From Bacteroidota bacterium (GTDB lineage Bacteria > Bacteroidota > Bacteroidia > Chitinophagales > BACL12), in NCBI GenBank assembly GCA_016718035.1, contig JADKEK010000002.1, forward strand, positions 186,001 to 250,000: a stretch of 64,000 bases of DNA. The letters run 5' to 3'. The notes under the pieces are model-generated. The model saw only the letters and a program-made list of their open reading frames with translations, did no database searches and was not told the origin of the DNA. Positions 19,096-27,772 of the stretch are shown here, in pieces (position 1 is the first letter of the stretch; every line of letters begins with the position of its first letter). The position numbers were made by a program, and so were the translations under genes.

Positions 19096-20202
19096 TTAAA
19101 TCTTAAGTTGGAATTGCGCAACAAACATATTTGCTGAAGTTATTCCTCCGGGAGAAATAGCGCTAGCCCAATTTGTGTTGATTACGTTTAATTGCAATCT
19201 TGCGGTATTTTCAGGTAAAAATGTAAACCCGATATTACCTGTAATTGTAGTATAATCATTTTCGTCTTTAGAAGTATTAGGGTCAGTATTTTCGAATTTG
19301 CCACCAAACTCTAAAGTTTTGCACCATGATTTATTGATATCTACTTTTAATAATGCCTGTGCAAAATAACCGGTCATATTAAAATCTTCTATTAATAATC
19401 CGTTTGTATCAGCAATAAATGAAGTGGAGTTTACACCTTGAATGTATTCACCTTCAACAATCAATTTTGATTTAGTGCCAATTTTTTGCTGCACACTTAA
19501 ATCAACACCATAAGAAACCCCACTGGTATCTTTTACATAAATATTTTGTGCATTGGCACCAATTCTAATTGCTTTAACCGGACTAAATTCCAAACGACCA
19601 ACAAGATTTTTTTGAGAGTTGTCATCATTTGTAACTGCACGGTTACTACCATTCGCAATTGCGAGGTAATAATTTAAAGGCATTTTTTCTTTCATAAATG
19701 TTCCGAATAACATGGCACCCGGTTGGTATGAAGACAAACTATTGGAAACAAATAAAGCACTTGTAGTTCCGCGATCAATCATACGTAAATCTTCGTGGCT
19801 GGTTAATTCATCTAATTCATAAGGCATTTTAAATTGACCTGCACGGAATTGAATATAATCGCTGCATTTATAATCCATATATGCTAACTCAATTACACGA
19901 CCAGGGTTAGTTCCTTTTAACTCAGGTAACTGTACACGAACAACGCCGCTGAATTTATCATTTAATTTAATGTCGGTACGTATTTCGATACGACGTAATC
20001 TGAAGTTATTAGTTAATGGGTCAGCACTGAATTTATTTTGAACATCAACGCTATCGGTCAATGAAGCTTCAAATCGCGAATGCACTAAAGCTTTAACCTT
20101 AATGGTTGGTGTAAAAGTTTGTTCAGGTGTGGTAGTTTGACCAATTGCTGATGCGCTTAATAAAGCACATATAGCTAAGAGTCCAATTTGTTTAAGATGC
20201 AT
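19096..20202 (-). CDS. Phosphate-selective porin O/P-type porin
   Basis: A 368-residue outer-membrane porin with a signal peptide (ending ASAIGQ) and the OprO/OprP-family pattern (FRLRRIEIRTDIKLNDKFSGVVRVQLPE, then FRAGQFKMPYELDELTS). It ends in a C-terminal strand (FQLKI). The family name comes from phosphate-specific Pseudomonas porins, but substrate is not certain from sequence. Here the promoter carries the same 11-bp-periodic box and -7 motif as pstS, which independently supports a phosphate role. Monocistronic. Confidence 0.88.
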   Translation of the reverse strand: MHLKQIGLLAICALLSASAIGQTTTPEQTFTPTIKVKALVHSRFEASLTDSVDVQNKFSADPLTNNFRLRRIEIRTDIKLNDKFSGVVRVQLPELKGTNPGRVIELAYMDYKCSDYIQFRAGQFKMPYELDELTSHEDLRMIDRGTTSALFVSNSLSSYQPGAMLFGTFMKEKMPLNYYLAIANGSNRAVTNDDNSQKNLVGRLEFSPVKAIRIGANAQNIYVKDTSGVSYGVDLSVQQKIGTKSKLIVEGEYIQGVNSTSFIADTNGLLIEDFNMTGYFAQALLKVDINKSWCKTLEFGGKFENTDPNTSKDENDYTTITGNIGFTFLPENTARLQLNVINTNWASAISPGGITSANMFVAQFQLKI

Positions 20203-20221
20203 ATTGTAAGATTTTGTGCCT

Positions 20222-20229
20222 CAAAGGTA
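20222..20229 (-). promoter_or_regulatory. -7 promoter motif of the porin gene
   Basis: TACCTTTG on the minus strand, 19 bases before the ATG. The candidate Pho box ends 22 bases upstream of it, exactly as at pstS. Confidence 0.6.
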
Positions 20230-20251
20230 TTTATATGGTTTTGCAAGTATA

Positions 20252-20266
20252 TTAAGCCAATGTTAA
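20252..20266 (-). promoter_or_regulatory. Candidate Pho box upstream of the porin
   Basis: In gene sense, TTAACATTGGCTTAA. On the plus strand this is TTAAG repeated at an 11-base interval (20252 and 20263), the spacing expected for a dimeric PhoB/OmpR-type regulator. An 18-base stretch (20249-20266) is identical to one in the pstS-DUF47 spacer. Confidence 0.55.
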
Positions 20267-20619
20267 GTTTATTTTGTGTTTATGATAAGTTTGCAAATTG
20301 TTTATGCTGAATTAACATATCAGCTGTTTTTGACCGATTATAAGGTTTATGTTATTATAATTAGAACTTATAGTTAAGCAGTATTACCGCACAGTTAAAT
20401 GTATAAATAATTGATATGTCACGTTTTCAGTGGATTTTTCATCAGTTTGCAATCAATAACAACTGTATAATTTATTTGTGAAAAACCATCACTTCACAAC
20501 GCAAAGGATTAAAGTCAGTTGCCCTTTTAAAGTGAAAATCATCTGAAAACATAATGTGCAAAAACTTTGGGTTACAATTTGGCATATCACTGTCTAAGCC
20601 CTATTTTAGCCGCACATTT
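20267..20619. other. Non-coding spacer between the porin and nuoA
   Basis: AT-rich DNA separating divergent genes. I see no ORF, tRNA or terminator. It must hold the nuo promoter. The only weak candidate is around 20445-20470 (TTTG then TTTATTTG), which does not fit TAnnTTTG exactly. The in-frame extension of nuoA to 20554 lies in this stretch but is not family-like. Confidence 0.5.
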
Positions 20620-20970
20620 ATGGGACCTTCATCATTATTGGTTTTGATAATGGCAGCGGTTGCCTTTTCGGCGGCCGGTATTCTGCTGTCAAAAGTTGTG
20701 TTAAAAGCCTCTAAATCAGAGGTAAAAGGCGAGCCATACGAATGTGGTGTGCCAACTACCGGCAATAGCTGGGTGCAATTTAATGTTGGGTATTACTTAT
20801 TTGCCCTCATTTTTTTGGTTTTCGACGTAGAACTTATTTTTTTATACCCTTGGGCTGTTACCGTTCAAAAACTAGGCATGTTCGCCTTTTTTGAAGCGGT
20901 GATTTTCCTCTTTATATTATTTACGGGCTTTTTATATGCTCACAAAAAAGGTGCACTAAAATGGATGTAA
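20620..20970 (+). CDS. nuoA: NADH-quinone oxidoreductase subunit A
   Basis: NuoA is a small membrane subunit of complex I next to the quinone site. From the ATG at 20620 it has 116 residues, the normal family length, with three transmembrane helices and the conserved EPYECGVP and FDVELIFLYPWA. A longer frame to 20554 would add 22 atypical residues, so I reject it. The gene overlaps nuoB by 10 bases and starts the nuo operon. Confidence 0.94.
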   Translation: MGPSSLLVLIMAAVAFSAAGILLSKVVLKASKSEVKGEPYECGVPTTGNSWVQFNVGYYLFALIFLVFDVELIFLYPWAVTVQKLGMFAFFEAVIFLFILFTGFLYAHKKGALKWM

Positions 20971-21521
20971 ACAATCAAATCCCAAAACAAGAAGCGTTTC
21001 CGGGAGATGTTCATCCCTCTGCAGACGGTGGAATTTTAGTTACAAAACTTGACGATGTAATTAACTGGGCACGTTCAAACTCTTTGTGGCCGCTGGTTTT
21101 CGGGACTAGCTGTTGTGCCATTGAGATGATGAGTGCAGCCAGTGCAAAATACGACTGGAGCCGTTTTGGTTTTGAAGTTGCCAGAGCAACACCGAGACAG
21201 GCAGACGTAATAATTATTGCCGGAACCATTGTAAACAAGATGGCGCCTGTGCTTAAGCGTTTGTACGACCAAATGGCTGACCCTAAATATGTGATTGCTA
21301 TGGGAGCCTGCGCTACAAGTGGAGGACCATTCTTTTATAATACCTATAGTGTAGTGAAAGGCGCCGACCATATTATACCGGTTGATGTATATGTAGCCGG
21401 CTGTCCTCCGCGCCCAGAAGCACTTATGCATGCGCTGATGATGTTGCAAACCAAGATAAAATCCGGTGGCAAGCGGGAAAAAATGGTAATTGAGAAATTT
21501 TACGATAAAGTAACTGAATGA
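20961..21521 (+). CDS. nuoB: NADH-quinone oxidoreductase subunit B
   Basis: NuoB carries iron-sulfur cluster N2, the last electron donor to quinone. The 186 residues contain the four ligand cysteines: the tandem pair Cys51-Cys52 (TSCCAIEMM), Cys117 (GACATSGG) and Cys148 (GCPPRPEAL). It overlaps nuoA and, by four bases, nuoC. Intact and of typical length. Confidence 0.97.
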   Translation: MDVNNQIPKQEAFPGDVHPSADGGILVTKLDDVINWARSNSLWPLVFGTSCCAIEMMSAASAKYDWSRFGFEVARATPRQADVIIIAGTIVNKMAPVLKRLYDQMADPKYVIAMGACATSGGPFFYNTYSVVKGADHIIPVDVYVAGCPPRPEALMHALMMLQTKIKSGGKREKMVIEKFYDKVTE

Positions 21522-21976
21522 TGGAACGCGAAGCATTACAAGCCCAAATTACCGCAATTAATGCGAATGTTACCTTCGAAGAAGGTGGCGAAATGCTGAA
21601 TGCCTTTGTGGACCCAAAAGAGTGTCGCGATTTATTGCAAACACTGCATAATATGGACGACTTGGCATTTGATTATATGTTTTGCCTGACTTGTGTGGAC
21701 TGGAAAACACATCTTACTATGGTGTATCATCTGGAGTCGACAAAACACAGACATGTTGTAGTTATTAAATCAAAATTAGACAGAGAAAACCCTGAAATAG
21801 ATACAATGAGTGACATTTGGCGCACAGCTGAATTGCTGGAACGCGAGGTGTACGAATTATTTGGTGTGCGATTTATCAATCACCCTGACCTTAGAAAATT
21901 ATTACTTTCTGACGAATGGGAAGGTTGGCCGCTGCGCAAGGATTACGAAGATCCTATCAATATGATTAAGTTGTAA
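21518..21976 (+). CDS. nuoC: NADH-quinone oxidoreductase subunit C
   Basis: A 152-residue hydrophilic subunit of the complex I connecting module. The family signature WRTAELLEREVYELFGVRFINHPDLRKLLL and the ending GWPLRKDYEDP are clear. It is separate from nuoD here, in contrast to species with a fused nuoCD. It overlaps nuoB by ATGATG-type coupling and lies 42 bases before nuoD. Confidence 0.95.
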   Translation: MMEREALQAQITAINANVTFEEGGEMLNAFVDPKECRDLLQTLHNMDDLAFDYMFCLTCVDWKTHLTMVYHLESTKHRHVVVIKSKLDRENPEIDTMSDIWRTAELLEREVYELFGVRFINHPDLRKLLLSDEWEGWPLRKDYEDPINMIKL

Positions 21977-22018
21977 CACTATTTCAATTTTTAAATAAAT
22001 AATACCCGGTTAGAACCA

Positions 22019-23134
22019 ATGTTAGAAGAAATTGCAGTAAATGATACCGGTGATCTGATAATCAATGTCGGACCACAGCACCCTTCCACCCATGGTGTGT
22101 TGCATTTGATTATCACTTTAAATGGAGAAACCATTAAAAACATCGACCCAAATCTGGGTTATATCCATCGCTCCATCGAAAAAATGTGCGAAAGCCTGAG
22201 TTACAGACAGTTTATTTATGTAACATCCAGGATGGACTACTTGTCATCTCACATCAATAACCACGCATGTGCTTTGACCGTAGAAAAAGGTTTACAAATT
22301 GAAGTTCCTGAACGTGCGCAATATATCCGGGTAATTATGGATGAACTTACCCGTTTGGCTTCTCATCAATTGTGGTGGGGTGCTGCAGCAATGGATGTTG
22401 GTGCTTTAACGCCATTTTTTCATGCATTTCGCGAAAGAGAAATGATAAATGAAATTATGGAAGAAACTTGTGGTGCCCGCCTTACTATGAATTATAATGT
22501 TCCCGGCGGCGTTATGGCAGATATTCATCCGGATTTCCAGCGTAAAACAAAAGCATTTTTAGCCTTTTTTAAAGATAAGTTACCTGAATATGATGAATTG
22601 GTAACTGGCAATATCATTTTCCAGAACAGGATGAAAGATATCGGCATCATTTCAAAAGAAGATGCCATTTCTTACGGCTGTTCAGGTCCAACAGCGAGAG
22701 CAAGTGGTGTGAGTTGTGATATCAGAAAAACGCATCCTTACAGTATTTACGATAAAGTACAATTTGACGAAGTGCTGGAAACTACCGGCGACAGTTTCGG
22801 CAGATATTTAGTGAGGATGCAGGAAATGCGTCAATCTATTCATATTATTGAACAATTAATAGATAATATTCCTGAAGGAGATTTTCAAGCTAAAACAAAA
22901 GCAGTTTTAAAATTACCTAAAGGAGAATTTTATACACGTGTTGAAACGGCAAGAGGGGAATTAGGGGTGTATATAGTGAGTGAAGGAGGTTTAACACCAT
23001 ATAGAATTAAATTCCGTTCACCGGGTTTTTCAAATTTGAGCGCATTAAATCATATGGCCAAAGGTCAAAAAATTGGCGATATGGTGGCTATTATGGCTAC
23101 GCTTGATTTGGTGATTCCGGATATTGACAGGTAG
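22019..23134 (+). CDS. nuoD: NADH-quinone oxidoreductase subunit D
   Basis: NuoD, the 49-kDa subunit, forms the quinone-reducing site with NuoB. The 371 residues include GPQHPSTHGVLHL near the start, LGYIHRSIEKMCE, and RSPGFSNLSALNHMA and LDLVIPDIDR at the end, all standard. It is the last gene before a spacer where nuoE, nuoF and nuoG would normally be found and are not. Confidence 0.96.
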   Translation: MLEEIAVNDTGDLIINVGPQHPSTHGVLHLIITLNGETIKNIDPNLGYIHRSIEKMCESLSYRQFIYVTSRMDYLSSHINNHACALTVEKGLQIEVPERAQYIRVIMDELTRLASHQLWWGAAAMDVGALTPFFHAFREREMINEIMEETCGARLTMNYNVPGGVMADIHPDFQRKTKAFLAFFKDKLPEYDELVTGNIIFQNRMKDIGIISKEDAISYGCSGPTARASGVSCDIRKTHPYSIYDKVQFDEVLETTGDSFGRYLVRMQEMRQSIHIIEQLIDNIPEGDFQAKTKAVLKLPKGEFYTRVETARGELGVYIVSEGGLTPYRIKFRSPGFSNLSALNHMAKGQKIGDMVAIMATLDLVIPDIDR

Positions 23135-23146
23135 GTGGGATTTGTG

Positions 23147-23304
23147 GATTGAGCAAGATTTGTTGATTGAACAAGATTGAATGATTTGGAGATTGAACAA
23201 AATTTGGAGATTGAACAAAATTTGGGGATGGAGGATTGAACAAGATTTGTTGATTGAACAAAATTGAGGATTGAAAAAGATTTTTTTGAATTGGATTGAT
23301 TGAA
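23147..23304. repeat. Degenerate GATTGAACAAAATTTG repeat between nuoD and nuoH
   Basis: GATTGA starts at 23147, 23165, 23191, 23209, 23234, 23252, 23269 and 23294, spaced 18, 26, 18, 25, 18, 17 and 25 bases. Most copies read GATTGAACAA(A/G)ATT(T)G. The 18 + 25/26 alternation gives a higher-order unit of about 43-44 bases. It is not CRISPR-like: there are no unique spacers. It lies inside an operon, so it would be transcribed as leader to nuoH. Confidence 0.85.
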
Positions 23305-23326
23305 ATAAAATAAAATAGCATTCGCT

Positions 23327-24403
23327 TTGATAAGTTTCGAATATATCGCAGATAATATTGATAAGTGGTTAAATAATACGTTTAGCCCCTGGCTTGCATT
23401 AACTATTGAGTTTGTTATTGTTGGTGTTTTGTGTATTGGCTTATTTGCCGTTTTAGGTTTAGTATTAATTATGATGGAACGCAAAGTATCGGCTTATATG
23501 CAGGTGCGTTTAGGACCAAATCGTGTTGGGCCAAAAGGGATGTTCCAAACGGTTGCTGATACGCTCAAATTATTAGTTAAAGAAGGACTTACCCCTGCAG
23601 GTTCTGATAAATTTTTATTTAACCTGGCTCCATTTGTTGTAATGATTGCCGCTATGTTGGTTTTAGCACCAATTGCGTTTGCTAAAAACTTTCAAATTTG
23701 GGATATTAATATAGGTGTGCTATATGTAAGTGCCGTTTCATCTATTGGTGTGATTGGCATTTTAATGGCGGGTTGGGCAAGTAATAATAAGTATTCGTTA
23801 TTAGGTGCCATGCGAAGCGGCGCACAAATTGTGAGTTATGAATTAAGTGCAGGTTTATCGATATTGGTTGTTGTAATTTTTACAGGTGATTTATCCATTT
23901 CGCAAATTATTGAATCACAACAAACTGGTTGGTGGATTTTCAGAGGGCATATCCCAATGTTAATTGCTTTTATCATTTTTATAATTGCCGTAACTGCTGA
24001 AACTAATCGTGCTCCTTTCGATTTGGCTGAAGCAGAATCGGAATTGACCGCAGGATTTCATACGGAATATTCGGGAATGAAATTCGCGTTGTTCTTTTTA
24101 GCAGAATATGTAAATATATTTATTGTATGTGCTATTGGCGCCACCTTATTTCTTGGGGGTTGGATGCCTTTGCATATCGGTAATTGGGAAGCGTTCAACA
24201 GCATTATGGACTGGATTCCATCATCGCTGTGGTTTGTAGGAAAAACCTTTTTCCTCATTTTTGTAATTATGTGGTTCCGTTGGACATTCCCTCGTTTACG
24301 AATTGATCAATTACTCAATCTTGAATGGAAATATTTGTTGCCTATTTCAATGTTTAATTTATTATTGGCTACTTTAATTGCCATACAAGGTTGGTATTTT
24401 TAA
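23327..24403 (+). CDS. nuoH: NADH-quinone oxidoreductase subunit H
   Basis: NuoH is the membrane subunit joining the quinone site to the proton-pumping arm. The 358 residues have eight or so transmembrane helices and the hallmarks MERKVSAYMQVRLGPNRVGPKG, AETNRAPFDLAEAESELTAGFHTEYSG and WFRWTFPRLRIDQL. No in-frame ATG precedes the homology; the likely start is TTG at 23327, just after the repeat. Confidence 0.95.
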   Translation: MISFEYIADNIDKWLNNTFSPWLALTIEFVIVGVLCIGLFAVLGLVLIMMERKVSAYMQVRLGPNRVGPKGMFQTVADTLKLLVKEGLTPAGSDKFLFNLAPFVVMIAAMLVLAPIAFAKNFQIWDINIGVLYVSAVSSIGVIGILMAGWASNNKYSLLGAMRSGAQIVSYELSAGLSILVVVIFTGDLSISQIIESQQTGWWIFRGHIPMLIAFIIFIIAVTAETNRAPFDLAEAESELTAGFHTEYSGMKFALFFLAEYVNIFIVCAIGATLFLGGWMPLHIGNWEAFNSIMDWIPSSLWFVGKTFFLIFVIMWFRWTFPRLRIDQLLNLEWKYLLPISMFNLLLATLIAIQGWYF

Positions 24404-24465
24404 TGAGTTGCAAATGCAACACAACAAATTTGAGTGAATTGGATTTGTAGTTAATTTTTGAACTT

Positions 24466-24936
24466 ATGTTTATAACGCAATATATAAAAGAAGTTTTCAC
24501 CGGAGTAAAATCGCTTCTGATTGGCATGCGCAGAACGGGATATTATTTTACCCATCATAAGGAAATAATCACGCAGCAGTATCCGAATGAAATACCGGTT
24601 ATGGCTGAGCGATTTAAAGGTGAAGTAATCATGTTGCATGATCAAAACAACGAACATGCCTGCACCGGTTGCACAGCTTGTGAATTGGCTTGTCCGAATG
24701 CAACAATTAAAATTGTTACTAAATTCGATATTACACCTGAAGGAAAAAAGAAAAAAGCTATCGATAAGTTTGTTTATCACCTTGAACTATGCACATTATG
24801 CAACTTGTGTATTGAAGCATGTCCCACAGGAGCAATTAAAATGGGACAGAATTTTGAACACAGTGTATTTAATCGTGCCGAGTTAACTAAGGTATTAAAC
24901 AAACCGGGTAGCAAAGTGAGAGATGATGTGGAATAA
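24466..24936 (+). CDS. nuoI: NADH-quinone oxidoreductase subunit I
   Basis: NuoI carries two [4Fe-4S] clusters (N6a, N6b). Its 156 residues show two complete ferredoxin motifs: Cys66, 69, 72, 76 (CTGCTACELACP) and Cys109, 112, 115, 119 (CTLCNLCIEACP). All eight ligands are present, so electron transfer to NuoB is expected to work. Its natural donor, the NuoEFG module, is not encoded nearby. Confidence 0.96.
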   Translation: MFITQYIKEVFTGVKSLLIGMRRTGYYFTHHKEIITQQYPNEIPVMAERFKGEVIMLHDQNNEHACTGCTACELACPNATIKIVTKFDITPEGKKKKAIDKFVYHLELCTLCNLCIEACPTGAIKMGQNFEHSVFNRAELTKVLNKPGSKVRDDVE

Positions 24937-24971
24937 ACAATAACTATTTTTAAATTAACACAACTATTACC

Positions 24972-25490
24972 TTGAGCGCTTACGAAATCATATTTTACCT
25001 TTTAGCTGCTTTTATTCTAGGCAACGGAATTCTAGCTATGACAACCACTAAAATATTTAGGGCTGCCATATTTTTATTATTCACTTTAATTGGAGTTGCC
25101 GGTTTATATTTTTGGATGCAGATAGAATTTGTTGCCGCAGTGCAAATTATTGTTTATGTAGGTGGTATTGTGGTGCTGATTATTTTTTCTATTTTCCTCA
25201 CACAACAATCAGGCTTAGAAATGCCTAAGGCTACTTTACAAAGAAAAATATTTTCAGGTATCGCTGCAATATGTGGTGCCGGCTTAACAGGTTTATTAAT
25301 TAGTCAATATGGTTTTACCAATAATCCTGATGCAGTGTTGGACGATTCTGTTCAAAACATAGGAACTCAAATGCTGGATTATGAAGATGTTGGATTTGCA
25401 TTACCATTTGAAGTAATCAGTATTTTATTATTGGCTGCTATGATTGGCGCAATAGTTATTGCCATGAAATCTAAAGTTGAAGAATCATGA
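24972..25490 (+). CDS. nuoJ: NADH-quinone oxidoreductase subunit J
   Basis: A 172-residue membrane subunit with five predicted helices, including the conserved VAAVQIIVYVGGIVVLIIF stretch. No ATG fits; the likely start is TTG at 24972 (reading MSAYEIIFYLL). The stop overlaps nuoK by four bases. Confidence 0.93.
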   Translation: MSAYEIIFYLLAAFILGNGILAMTTTKIFRAAIFLLFTLIGVAGLYFWMQIEFVAAVQIIVYVGGIVVLIIFSIFLTQQSGLEMPKATLQRKIFSGIAAICGAGLTGLLISQYGFTNNPDAVLDDSVQNIGTQMLDYEDVGFALPFEVISILLLAAMIGAIVIAMKSKVEES

Positions 25491-25801
25491 ACGAAATAAG
25501 TATCACTCATATTTTATTTTTAAGCACAGCGCTGTTTTTTATCGGCGTTTACGGCTTACTTACACGTCGCAACATGATTACCATGCTTATGGCAGTTGAG
25601 TTAATTCTCAATAGTGTAAACATCAACTTTGTTGCTTTTAACAAATACTTATATCCTGATAATCTTGACGGATTATTTTTTACGATATTTATTATTGCCA
25701 TTGCTGCCGCTGAAGCTGCTGTGGCCATTGCTATTATAATCCATATTTATAGAAACCATCATTCTATTGATGTGGAAGACAATGAAGAAATGAAATACTA
25801 A
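25487..25801 (+). CDS. nuoK: NADH-quinone oxidoreductase subunit K
   Basis: A 104-residue three-helix membrane subunit related to MrpC, with the conserved MAVELILNSVNINFVAF and AAAEAAVAIAIIIHIYR segments that hold the buried glutamates of the proton path. It overlaps nuoJ and lies seven bases before nuoL. Confidence 0.95.
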   Translation: MNEISITHILFLSTALFFIGVYGLLTRRNMITMLMAVELILNSVNINFVAFNKYLYPDNLDGLFFTIFIIAIAAAEAAVAIAIIIHIYRNHHSIDVEDNEEMKY

Positions 25802-25808
25802 TAACAAC

Positions 25809-27014
25809 ATGAACAGCTATAATTATATATCACTCATTCCGATTTTACCTTTTATAGGCTTTTTGCTGTTAGGGTTACTCGGAAAAAAGTTACCGGAAAA
25901 ACTTTCAGGCTTTATTGGAGTGTTATTTATAGGAATTGCAGCAGTGTTATCACTTACCACTGCCTATCAGTATTTTATTGTTGATGGTGCCATAAATGGT
26001 GTTTATCCGCATCTTGAGCCGGTTAAGATAACCTGGTTGCAATTTACATCAACCTTGTCTATCGACATGGGCATAACGCTGGATCCTATTTCTGTAATGA
26101 TGCTAGTTGTTGTTACGTTCATCTCATTAATGGTGCATATTTTTAGTTTAGGGTATATGCACGGCGAAAAACGTTTTGCTACTTATTATTCCCATTTACA
26201 ATTATTTACTTTTAGTATGTTGGGATTGGTGATATCAAGCAATCTGTTTCAGATATACATGTTTTGGGAATTGGTGGGTGTTTCTTCATTTTTGTTAATT
26301 GGTTATTATTATGATAAACCATCAGCAGTAGCTGCCAGTAAAAAAGCATTTATTGTAACCCGCTTTGCAGATTTATTTTTCCTGATTGGCATATTAATAA
26401 TGGGCTTAACTGCCAACTCATTTGATTTTAATACCATTATATCAACGCTGACATCTGAAAACTTTAGATTTGGTGGTACGTTTTTAGGCTTTAGTGTTTT
26501 AACATGGGCTTTAGTATTAATATTTATTGGTGGAGCCGGAAAATCTGCGATGTTTCCATTGCATATTTGGTTGCCAGATGCCATGGAAGGTCCAACACCT
26601 GTTTCTGCATTAATTCACGCTGCAACGATGGTTGTTGCAGGTGTATTTTTAGTAGCTCGTTTATTTCCTGTTTTTGCAGTTACCGATTCAGGAGCATTAG
26701 AAATTGTAGCTTATGTAGGTATTTTTTCTGCCGCTTTTGCAGCTGTCATTGCCTGCACGCAAACAGATATTAAACGTGTATTGGCATACTCAACCATGAG
26801 TCAAATCGGGTATATGATGTTTGCACTCGGCGTAAGTGATTATGAGCACGGTGCGGGTTTCACGTCCAGTATGTTCCATTTATTTACCCATGCGTTTTTT
26901 AAATCATTATTATTCTTAGGAGCAGGTGCTGTAATTCATGCAGTGCATAGCAACGAAATGAAGGACATGGGTGGATTAAAAAATATTTACCTATTACACA
27001 TATCACATTTTTAA
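25809..27014 (+). CDS. nuoL: NADH-quinone oxidoreductase subunit L, N-terminal part (frameshifted)
   Basis: NuoL is the distal antiporter-like proton pump of complex I. The first 391 residues are normal, with LDPISVMMLVVVTFISLMVHIFSLGYMHGE, the helix with FWELVGVSSFLLIGYYYDKPSA and HIWLPDAMEGPTPVSALIHAATMVVAGVFL. After MGGLK the frame turns into NIYLLHISHF and stops. One extra A in the six-A run at 26978-26983 would continue into the downstream frame. All neighbours are intact, so an error or a decoded frameshift is more likely than true loss. Confidence 0.92.
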   Translation: MNSYNYISLIPILPFIGFLLLGLLGKKLPEKLSGFIGVLFIGIAAVLSLTTAYQYFIVDGAINGVYPHLEPVKITWLQFTSTLSIDMGITLDPISVMMLVVVTFISLMVHIFSLGYMHGEKRFATYYSHLQLFTFSMLGLVISSNLFQIYMFWELVGVSSFLLIGYYYDKPSAVAASKKAFIVTRFADLFFLIGILIMGLTANSFDFNTIISTLTSENFRFGGTFLGFSVLTWALVLIFIGGAGKSAMFPLHIWLPDAMEGPTPVSALIHAATMVVAGVFLVARLFPVFAVTDSGALEIVAYVGIFSAAFAAVIACTQTDIKRVLAYSTMSQIGYMMFALGVSDYEHGAGFTSSMFHLFTHAFFKSLLFLGAGAVIHAVHSNEMKDMGGLKNIYLLHISHF

Positions 27015-27721
27015 TTGCGTGTTTAGCTATTGCAGGTATTCCACCGTTTGCGGGGTTCTTTAGTAAAGAAGGCATTTTACATGCTGCATACGAATCTCAT
27101 CCCGGCATTTATTATATCGCATTAATTACTTCCGGCATTACTGCATTTTATATGTTCCGTTTGTATTACAATATATTTTGGAATAAACAAGATGCGCATT
27201 TACACGATTTTCATGGTGAAGGTCCAATAAGTATGAAATTGCCTTTAATCATTTTAGGTACCTTATCTATTGTAGTTGGGTTTATTCCATTTGCACACTA
27301 CATTACACCAACAGGCAAACCTGGTGAAATGCATCTTGATTTGATGTTTTCAATTGCACCGGTACTTATTGGGGTTGTCGGAATTGCAGTAGCGACCATG
27401 TTTTATAAATCTCAAAACGAAAAAGCGGATAAAGTTGCCACACAGTTAAATGGTTTATATAAAGCTGCTTACCGCAAATTTTATATTGATGAAGTATATC
27501 TGTTTATCACTAAAAAAGTAATTTTTAATTTAATTGGCAGACCTGCAGCCTGGTTCGATAGAAATATTGTGGATGGTTTCATGAATGCCCTTGGCAATAC
27601 AACAGTATCTTTTTCAGCTTCACTTAAAGACATGCAGTCGGGTAAAGTGCAGGAATATGCATTATACTTTATTGCAGGTGTTATTGGGTTGAGTTTGATA
27701 GGTATTTATTTATGGATGTAA
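26984..27721 (+). CDS. nuoL: NADH-quinone oxidoreductase subunit L, C-terminal part (frameshifted)
   Basis: This continues nuoL in another frame (YLPITHITFLIACLAIAGIPPFAGFFSKEGIL, then FYIDEVYLFITKKVIFNLIG). It includes the lateral-helix region and ends normally at 27721. Joined to the 5' part it gives about 637 residues, the standard NuoL length. A stand-alone start at 27152 would cut through the transmembrane domain and is unlikely to be real. Confidence 0.88.
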   Translation, partial: YLPITHITFLIACLAIAGIPPFAGFFSKEGILHAAYESHPGIYYIALITSGITAFYMFRLYYNIFWNKQDAHLHDFHGEGPISMKLPLIILGTLSIVVGFIPFAHYITPTGKPGEMHLDLMFSIAPVLIGVVGIAVATMFYKSQNEKADKVATQLNGLYKAAYRKFYIDEVYLFITKKVIFNLIGRPAAWFDRNIVDGFMNALGNTTVSFSASLKDMQSGKVQEYALYFIAGVIGLSLIGIYLWM

Positions 27722-27772
27722 TTATTTGTATCCAACGGGTTACAAATAATGATTTTATTAAGATGAAGTAAT

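Noticed and set aside
21075..21536. Minus-strand ORF of 153 codons
   Set aside because: It is a shadow of nuoB; its composition is unlike a real protein and the sense frame is highly conserved.
23147..23304. Possible CRISPR array
   Set aside because: Units are 17-26 bases, imperfect and without unique spacers; no cas genes are present.
23097..23321. Minus-strand ORF of 74 codons with repeated FNQQILFNP
   Set aside because: It is only the translation of the GATTGAACAA repeat read backwards, and it overlaps the nuoD end and lacks a signal or domain.
27152..27721. Separate gene starting at 27152
   Set aside because: Homology to NuoL runs upstream of this ATG to 26984 and joins the first fragment, so the start is internal.
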